In this document: positions 5,314 through 9,703 of the stretch, piece by piece
Numbering within the stretch: position 1 is the first letter of the stretch
How the letters are laid out: each line of letters starts with the position of its first letter
NCBI GenBank assembly: GCA_013696785.1
Contig: JACCXW010000133.1
Location: forward strand, 1 to 9,703
Length of the DNA stretch: 9,703 bases
Direction of reading: 5' to 3'
Source of the DNA: Geodermatophilaceae bacterium
GTDB lineage: Bacteria > Actinomycetota > Actinomycetes > Mycobacteriales > Geodermatophilaceae
The notes under the pieces: generated by a model
What the model was told of the DNA's origin: nothing
What the model saw: the letters and a program-made list of their open reading frames with translations, nothing else
Databases searched by the model: none
Program-made: the position numbers and the translations under genes

Positions 5314-6771
5314 CTAGTCCCTGAGTTGCGCAGTCATGGTCACGATGCTGGTGCCCTTCCGATGCGCGAAGGGCTCGTAGCGTACGTCGATGCCCTTGCG
5401 CGAGCCGATGTGCGCCAGCAGCGGCCCGTTGACCCAGTTGACGACGGAGCCGTCATACTTGCCGGGACCGCGAAATCCGGTCCGGCTCTGCTCGACATCG
5501 GTGATGAACAGGTCGTGGCAGACCAGCCGTCCGTAGGGATGCAGCAGCGGCAGGGTGTCGACGAAACTTGCCACCGCCCCATTGTTGACGTTGATCCGCA
5601 AGTCGCCATGGGCGTCGAGCAGGGGCCGCAGCATCTCCCCGGACAGCGTCGATGTGATCTGGTAGGAATCCAGGCCGGGCATCGGGATGAACCTCTCGGC
5701 GCGACGCAGCGCCTGCCAACAGTCGCGCCAGAACGTCACCGCTGCGTCGGCATCGGCGAACTGGGTGGGCATCGCCTCGGCGAGCAGATCGGGCCCGATC
5801 TGCAACAGCTTGTGGACCAGCGCGGGCAACGACGACACGTCCACCTTGCGGGTCAGGGCGATCTGCTCGGCGTCTTTCGCGGGCAGGTACGCGCGGGTCT
5901 CGACGCAGAACGCCTGTCCGCCGATGTTCACGACCTCGTCGCAGGGGAGGTTGTCGTAGACGTTGGAGACGTAGACGAGGAACACCTTGTAGCGCAGGAA
6001 GCCGAGGACCGTCGTCGGGGTCGTCGCGTCGAGCACCAGCGAGCTGACATGGTCTCCGTGCTCGGACACGTTCTTGCGCGCGATGTCCAGCACGTGCGGG
6101 GAGTAGTCGCACAGCAGGTAGTGCAGCCGGCGGTAATAGTCGCGGCCGTGCTTGTGGTCCATCACCAGGAATTCGTCGAGCCAGGCCTTGGCTTGGTTGC
6201 CGTTGCCCACGCCGAGTTCGACGACGTACAGCTCCTCGGGTAAAGACCGCCGCTCGGACAGATCGTCCCAGATCCGGAAGAGGTCGCTGATCAGCTCGCG
6301 GATCGCCGACTCGTTGCGGGCGTCGCTTGCCCCACCGGGCAGCGCCGACTCATAACCCCGACCCGTTGCCCGCTCCCACAGATGTAGGGCCTGCCAGTAC
6401 AGCCGGTTGAACGACCAGAGGCAGCCCTGGCTCCCGGGCAGCCATTCCTCGAGCCAGACCCGCGCCGGCGTATCCGGGCTGCCGTTCTGCGCCAGCAATT
6501 GGCGGGTCAGGTCGGAGACGTCGCACGCCGCCGCCCGCCTGAGGTCGACGGCGACCTCGAGCATCTGACCGGGGGTCCCGGGACCGATCTGGCGGACGTC
6601 GACGACGTCGCGGAAGTTCGCCTTGTACTGGATCCAGTCGCAGACGACCCGGACCCGCGACAAGTCGACCGTGCCGTCACGAAGGGTGTCGAGGACAGCG
6701 GTGAGAGGTGTCGTCACGTCCAAGGGTGTCTTGCCACGAAGCCGCGCCACGGGTCGGATCTCGACGAGCAA
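5314..6771 (-). CDS. SAM-dependent methyltransferase-like protein (MidA/NDUFAF7-like features)
   Basis: A 485-residue protein with a Rossmann methyltransferase core. Motif I is VVELGVGNGN (183-192), the acidic residue after the next strand is Asp222 in LLCDYSP (219-225), and SNVYDNLP (269-276) resembles the post-III region of MidA-like enzymes. The C-terminal part has VNNGAVASFVDTLPLLHPYGRLVCHD (starting at 395), a layout also seen in MidA/NDUFAF7 relatives, which methylate arginine in respiratory complex I subunits. The first 170 residues are not recognised. I chose the TTG at 6771, which has GGGAG six bases upstream; a GTG at 6717 would shorten it by 18 residues. It is the first gene of a coupled pair with the core MetE-like enzyme. 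It might modify or feed that partner, or act on the same substrate. The substrate is not known and the MidA link is a by-eye judgement. Confidence 0.72.
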   Translation of the reverse strand: MLVEIRPVARLRGKTPLDVTTPLTAVLDTLRDGTVDLSRVRVVCDWIQYKANFRDVVDVRQIGPGTPGQMLEVAVDLRRAAACDVSDLTRQLLAQNGSPDTPARVWLEEWLPGSQGCLWSFNRLYWQALHLWERATGRGYESALPGGASDARNESAIRELISDLFRIWDDLSERRSLPEELYVVELGVGNGNQAKAWLDEFLVMDHKHGRDYYRRLHYLLCDYSPHVLDIARKNVSEHGDHVSSLVLDATTPTTVLGFLRYKVFLVYVSNVYDNLPCDEVVNIGGQAFCVETRAYLPAKDAEQIALTRKVDVSSLPALVHKLLQIGPDLLAEAMPTQFADADAAVTFWRDCWQALRRAERFIPMPGLDSYQITSTLSGEMLRPLLDAHGDLRINVNNGAVASFVDTLPLLHPYGRLVCHDLFITDVEQSRTGFRGPGKYDGSVVNWVNGPLLAHIGSRKGIDVRYEPFAHRKGTSIVTMTAQLRD

Positions 6772-6864
6772 GGCGCGCTCCCAAGGACTGCTGTCTCGAA
6801 CCGGATCGACCCCGCCGACCGCGTGAGATCGGAGCCAGCCGCGCCCTGATCTGCGCGTACGGCG

Positions 6865-6872
6865 ATGCTATA
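6865..6872 (-). promoter_or_regulatory. Possible -10 region (TATAGCAT) for the methyltransferase/MetE-like pair
   Basis: In the 149-base gap between the flavoenzyme stop and the methyltransferase start, the only AT-rich spot on the minus strand reads TATAGCAT, containing TAGCAT (TANNNT). No good -35 is present. If used, it would give a leader of roughly 85-90 bases. The pair may instead be read through from the flavoenzyme gene. Confidence 0.25.
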
Positions 6873-6920
6873 CCGCGCGATGTTGCGCACGACACGAGTC
6901 GGTGTGGTGGGAGTGCGGCC

Positions 6921-8339
6921 TCAGAGGCCGTACGTCTCCAGCAGCCGCAGCCAGATCTCGCTGATCGTCGGGTAGGACGGCACCGCGTGCCACAGCCGTT
7001 CCAACGGCACTTCGCCGACGACGGCAACCGTCGCCGAATGCAGCAGCTCCCCGACTCCCGGGCCGACGAAGGTGACCCCTACAAGCACCCTGCGGTCCTC
7101 GTCGACCACCATCTTCGCCCGGCCCGCGTATCCGTCCGCGTAGACCGCCGTTCCTGCCAGCGCGGCCATGTCGTACTCGACGGCCCGCACCGCCAAGCCG
7201 GCCGAGCGGGCTCCCTCCTCGGTCATGCCGACGGAGGCAACCGCCGGTTCGGTGAACACGACGGCGGGAACTGCTGCGTGGTCGGCGGTGGCAGCCGACG
7301 ACGACCACGCTTCGCCGGAGACCTGCTCACCGCGCGAACGGGCGAGGATCGCCGTACCGCAGGCCCTGGCCTGGTACTTGCCCATGTGGGTCAGCAGCGC
7401 CCGGTGGTTGACGTCGCCGGCGGCGTAGAGCCAGCCGCCCTCGACCGCGGTCACGAGGCAGGTGTCGTCGACGTCGAGCCAGGAACCTGGCTCCAGGCCG
7501 ACAGTCTCCAGGCCGATATCGGCGGTGCCCGGCCGCCGTCCGGCGGCGACGAGCAGATATTCGGCCGTGATCTCACCGTCGCCGGTGAGCACCGTCGTCG
7601 GGCCGTCCCCGTCGCGGCGTACCCCGTCGATGCTGGCACCGATTCGTACGTCGACACCGGATTCGCGCAGCGACGCCGCGACGAAATCACCGGCGAACGG
7701 TTCGTGGCGTGACAGCAGTCGCTCGCCCCGCTCCAGCAGCGTGACGTCGGAGCCGAGGGCACGCCACGCCGTCGCGAGTTCACAGCCCACGACCCCCCCG
7801 CCGATGATCACCAAGCTGTCCGGGACCTTCTGCGCGCTGGTGGCCTCCCGGGCGGTCCAAGGCCGGGCGTCCGCCACGCCCGGGATCGGAGGCAGGCTGG
7901 CCGAACTGCCCGTGCAGACCGCCACGGCGTGCGTGGCGGTCAGGTCCGTGACGGTGCCGTCGGTGCCGCTGACGCGGACCGTGCGCTCACCGGTCAGCCG
8001 CCCGATTCCGCGCAGCACGTCGATGGATTTCGACGCGGCCCACTGCACCTGCGAGTCGTCGTTCCAGTCACTGGTGAACTTCGTCCGGCGGGCCAACGTG
8101 GCCGCGGCATCGACATCGCCGGTGACCGCCTGGGCCGCACCGTCGACCGCCCTGGCAGCAGCCAGCGTCTCGGGTCCGCGCAGCAGGGCCTTGCTCGGCA
8201 TGCAGGCCCAGTACGAGCATTCCCCACCGACGAGCTCGGACTCGATGAGGACGGCGCTCAGCCCGCCGTCGACCGCCCGCACTGCGACGTTCTCGCCGGT
8301 CGAGCCGGCTCCGATCACGATGACGTCGTACGTCTGCAC
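6921..8339 (-). CDS. FAD/NAD(P)-dependent disulfide oxidoreductase (class I family) with Tyr in place of active-site His
   Basis: A 472-residue flavoprotein of the dihydrolipoamide dehydrogenase/mercuric reductase family, of normal length. The FAD motif IGAGSTG is at 9-15, the redox cysteines are Cys41 and Cys46 in GGECSYWACMPSK, the nucleotide-binding motif IIGGGVVGCELAT is at 178-190 followed by Glu203, and the second FAD motif YAAGDVN is at 305-311. At the C-terminus, where most relatives have His-Pro-Thr-x-Ser-Glu, this one has YPTISE (456-461): the catalytic His is Tyr while the Glu remains. The GTG at 8339 follows GGAGG by four bases. It probably reduces or oxidises a thiol/disulfide or quinone, but the missing His argues against standard lipoamide or glutathione chemistry. 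The methyltransferase/core-MetE pair lies downstream on the same strand after 149 bases, and a flavin reductase gene diverges from it. Confidence 0.86.
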   Translation of the reverse strand: MQTYDVIVIGAGSTGENVAVRAVDGGLSAVLIESELVGGECSYWACMPSKALLRGPETLAAARAVDGAAQAVTGDVDAAATLARRTKFTSDWNDDSQVQWAASKSIDVLRGIGRLTGERTVRVSGTDGTVTDLTATHAVAVCTGSSASLPPIPGVADARPWTAREATSAQKVPDSLVIIGGGVVGCELATAWRALGSDVTLLERGERLLSRHEPFAGDFVAASLRESGVDVRIGASIDGVRRDGDGPTTVLTGDGEITAEYLLVAAGRRPGTADIGLETVGLEPGSWLDVDDTCLVTAVEGGWLYAAGDVNHRALLTHMGKYQARACGTAILARSRGEQVSGEAWSSSAATADHAAVPAVVFTEPAVASVGMTEEGARSAGLAVRAVEYDMAALAGTAVYADGYAGRAKMVVDEDRRVLVGVTFVGPGVGELLHSATVAVVGEVPLERLWHAVPSYPTISEIWLRLLETYGL

Positions 8340-8373
8340 GAGACCTCCACAACCGCTGGGACCAGTGAGTGCG

Positions 8374-8379
8374 ACTGTA
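8374..8379 (-). promoter_or_regulatory. Possible -10 element (TACAGT) for the flavoenzyme gene
   Basis: TACAGT fits TANNNT and would start transcription near 8367, about 28 bases before the GTG and ahead of its GGAGG site. No convincing -35 is present. It lies back to back with the proposed promoter of the flavin reductase in a 67-base divergent gap. Confidence 0.3.
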
Positions 8380-8393
8380 GGGGCGAGCGGGCC

Positions 8394-8399
8394 TACCGT
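8394..8399 (+). promoter_or_regulatory. Probable -10 element (TACCGT) for a leaderless flavin reductase transcript
   Basis: TACCGT fits TANNNT and ends seven bases before the GTG at 8407, the same geometry as at the thioesterase gene. There is no ribosome site before that GTG. This supports a leaderless message and the longer start. Confidence 0.4.
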
Positions 8400-8406
8400 G
8401 GGCCGG

Positions 8407-9006
8407 GTGTCAGGACGGAAAGATGACGGTAAGTACGAGGCGCCCGGCGAACCCGGCGAGTCGATGACGGCGGTTTCGGCGGAGCAGTACAAGGCCGCCC
8501 TCGGCCGGTTCGCCAGCGGCGTCACCGTGCTCACGGTTCGCGACGAACTGGACGACCACGGGATCACCGTCACCGCGTTCGCATCGATCTCGCTCGAGCC
8601 GCCGCTGGTGCTGGCGAGCGTCGCGCAGGCGTCGTACCTGCACGAGGTCTTGCTGCGGCAGGACCGCTGGACAGTGTCCGTCCTCGCCGCCGGCCAGCGC
8701 TCCATCGCGACCCGCTTCAGCGAGATCGGGCGCCCGAGCGCGCGACTGCTGCTCTCAGACCTGCCGCACCGTCGGGGAGCGCACAGCGGCGCGTTGATCA
8801 TCGAGGACGGCATGGCCGCCCTGGAGTGCCGGACCGAGCAACGGATCCGCGCCGGCGACCACACCCTGCTCGTCGGTCGTGTGCTGAACGTCGCCTACGT
8901 CGCCGACCACGCAGCGCCCCTGCTGCACGTCACCGGCGCGTACACCTCGGTCACTGCACCACCGGCGGCGTCTCGAACGAGCACCGGGGACCCCTGGACC
9001 GACTGA
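8407..9006 (+). CDS. Flavin reductase-domain (HpaC/DIM6-NTAB-like) FMN-binding protein
   Basis: A 199-residue protein of the flavin reductase-like family, which binds FMN or FAD and commonly supplies reduced flavin to a monooxygenase. The family pattern is clear: AALGRFASGVTVLTV (30-44), TVTAFASISLEPPLVLASV (54-72), and a C-terminal half with ECRTEQRIRAGDHTLLVGRV (140-159), where Gly-Asp-His is the family's characteristic turn. The GTG at 8407 is chosen because of the TANNNT element ending seven bases upstream; the ATG at 8464, only weakly preceded by purines, would remove 19 unconserved residues. No monooxygenase gene is visible nearby, so the electron acceptor is unknown. It diverges from the flavoenzyme gene across 67 bases, so the two may be co-regulated. 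Confidence 0.85.
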   Translation: MSGRKDDGKYEAPGEPGESMTAVSAEQYKAALGRFASGVTVLTVRDELDDHGITVTAFASISLEPPLVLASVAQASYLHEVLLRQDRWTVSVLAAGQRSIATRFSEIGRPSARLLLSDLPHRRGAHSGALIIEDGMAALECRTEQRIRAGDHTLLVGRVLNVAYVADHAAPLLHVTGAYTSVTAPPAASRTSTGDPWTD

Positions 9007-9024
9007 GCGGGCGGTCCAAGATGA

Positions 9025-9051
9025 CGTGCGGGCTCCTTCGGTGCCTGCACG
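9025..9051. terminator. Hairpin between convergent genes
   Basis: CGTGCGGGC (9025-9033) and GCCTGCACG (9043-9051) form a 9-bp stem with one G-T pair around a nine-base loop that includes CTTCGG. It fills the 58-base gap between the flavin reductase and DUF2630 genes, which run toward each other. No T-run follows on either side. It is a plausible bidirectional terminator. Confidence 0.5.
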
Positions 9052-9064
9052 CAGCCAGCAGGTC

Positions 9065-9301
9065 CTATTGCAGGTATCCCTCGACCTCGTCAGCAGGGCG
9101 TCGGCGCGCGGCCTCGGGATCGGCGCCGGCCTGCCGTAGCGCGTCTCGCTGCCGGAGTTGATCCCAGAGCTGGTCCAGGCCCACCTCGAGTCCGTCGAGC
9201 CGGGTGCGGTCCTCGGGGCTCAACCCGTCCGGGTTCTGCCGGAGGCGGTGCTCCTCCTCGACGAGTGAGGTGATCCGAGCTCTGATCTCGCTGTCATCCA
9301 T
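9065..9301 (-). CDS. DUF2630 family small protein
   Basis: A 78-residue, highly charged, mostly helical protein matching the DUF2630 pattern as I know it. It has the start MDDSEIRARI, then LVEEEHRLR (13-21), LSPEDRTRL (27-35), a central LDQLWDQLRQR stretch (42-52), and the conserved end DEVEGYLQ (71-78). The family is widespread in actinobacteria and has no established function; the helices suggest a coiled-coil or small bundle. I chose the ATG at 9301 because the family begins with this MDD motif. TAGGAT ends seven bases upstream, which fits a leaderless start. The gene is transcribed toward the flavin reductase gene, with a hairpin in between. It appears to be a single-gene unit unrelated to its neighbours. 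Confidence 0.87.
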   Translation of the reverse strand: MDDSEIRARITSLVEEEHRLRQNPDGLSPEDRTRLDGLEVGLDQLWDQLRQRDALRQAGADPEAARRRPADEVEGYLQ

Positions 9302-9308
9302 GCGCCGG

Positions 9309-9314
9309 ATCCTA
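9309..9314 (-). promoter_or_regulatory. Probable -10 element (TAGGAT) for a leaderless DUF2630 transcript
   Basis: TAGGAT (TANNNT) on the minus strand is separated by exactly seven bases from the ATG at 9301. It also contains AGGA, which could act as a ribosome site at a slightly long distance, so leadered and leaderless readings compete. Confidence 0.35.
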
Positions 9315-9358
9315 AGCGGCCGGGATCGGTTCGGGCCGGGGGCCGCCAACGGGGCCGA

Positions 9359-9387
9359 TTGTGATCACCGTCCGGGGTGCCTAGCTT
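9359..9387 (+). promoter_or_regulatory. Possible promoter for the secreted-protein gene
   Basis: TTGTGA (9359-9364) and TAGCTT (9382-9387) are 17 bases apart, matching TTGACA at four of six positions and TANNNT fully. The 8-bp palindrome GTGATCAC (9361-9368) overlaps the -35 element. Transcription would begin near 9394, leaving a leader of about 140 bases in which I see no known RNA element. Confidence 0.35.
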
Positions 9388-9535
9388 GTTTCGCATCGCT
9401 GTAAACCTTCCGCCGCCCCCAAGGCTGTACTCGACAGGCCCGTCGCGCGCTGCCCGATCAGGTTGACCCCTGACCGGCCACGCACGACGTCCGACTCGAA
9501 CGACTTTCCCGCGTTGCACGACCCGAGGAGACGTC

Positions 9536-9703
9536 ATGACGACAGCTTTCCGAGTCCGCCGCCGGCTGTGCGGGCGCACGTGGGCGGTAGGGATCGTCGC
9601 CGCGCTAGTTGCCGTGGCGACACTCGCGACCCCGGCGACGGCCCAGCCTGCACGTGGCGGCTCCGCGGCGCAGCCAGCCGGCGACAGCTGGGCCGGCAAG
9701 TGG
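9536..9703 (+). CDS. Secreted protein, N-terminal part only (3' end beyond window)
   Basis: Only 56 residues are visible. The start MTTAFRVRRRLCGRTW carries a cluster of arginines, followed by a hydrophobic stretch (AVGIVAALVAVATLA, residues 17-31) and a likely cleavage region at PATAQPA (33-39), together a classical export signal. After it the mature part begins Gln/Ala/Gly-rich and reaches DSWAGKW at the window edge. The ATG at 9536 is well supported by GAGGAG five bases upstream (9525-9530). There is no lipobox cysteine near the cleavage site, so it is secreted or wall-associated rather than a lipoprotein. The function cannot be told from this fragment. Confidence 0.75.
   Translation, partial: MTTAFRVRRRLCGRTWAVGIVAALVAVATLATPATAQPARGGSAAQPAGDSWAGKW

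Noticed and set aside
6917..6929. Palindrome GGCCTCAGAGGCC at the flavoenzyme stop as a terminator
   Set aside because: The stem is short with almost no loop and no T-run; it is probably incidental.
6921..8339. 2-ketopropyl-CoM oxidoreductase/carboxylase or mercuric reductase
   Set aside because: The cysteine motif GGECSYWACMPSK is unlike that of 2-KPCC, the Glu of the dyad is kept, and there is no C-terminal Cys pair or N-terminal metal-binding domain as in MerA.
7462..8406. Long plus-strand extension upstream of the flavin reductase
   Set aside because: It is antisense to the flavoenzyme gene and Ser/Thr/Pro-rich; the flavin reductase domain only begins after 8464.

Overview
The window is GC-rich with strongly GC-biased third codon positions, many GTG/TTG starts, a DUF2630-type small protein and several probable leaderless genes. 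This fits a high-GC actinobacterium (Actinomycetota); I cannot place it more finely from the sequence alone.

Left part (1-1891). On the minus strand an acyl carrier protein and a beta-ketoacyl-ACP synthase (cut by the window edge) overlap by four bases and start a type II fatty-acid or polyketide-like elongation unit. Divergent to them is a small hotdog thioesterase whose three catalytic residues line up with the fluoroacetyl-CoA thioesterase FlK. A tRNA-Arg(UCU) follows.

Middle (1892-2443). This 552-base stretch has no confident gene. It holds a twice-repeated 23-bp unit with internal hairpins, a further inverted repeat, a possible 62-codon ORF, a good promoter, and a leader of about 200 bases. 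The leader can form a compact three-stem RNA with a GAAA tetraloop and a possible pseudoknot.

Core (2444-6771). Two different half-length MetE-like (cobalamin-independent methionine synthase, catalytic domain only) enzymes face each other. The first is followed by a GNAT acetyltransferase. The second is coupled, with a 2-base gap, to a 485-residue SAM-dependent methyltransferase-like protein. Both MetE-like proteins keep the zinc ligands, but only the second keeps the Asp-Glu-Pro homocysteine motif. Neither has the N-terminal folate-binding half of classical MetE, so their methyl donors and acceptors are open. The methyltransferase plus core-MetE pair is the best candidate here for an undescribed system.

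Right part (6772-9703). Upstream of the methyltransferase pair on the same strand lies a flavoprotein disulfide reductase with an intact redox cysteine pair but Tyr in place of the usual active-site His. A flavin reductase-domain protein diverges from it. A DUF2630 protein converges with the flavin reductase across a hairpin. A secreted protein begins at the right edge and is truncated.

The layout suggests methyl or alkyl transfer to thiols next to a thiol/disulfide flavoenzyme, but a joint pathway is inference.
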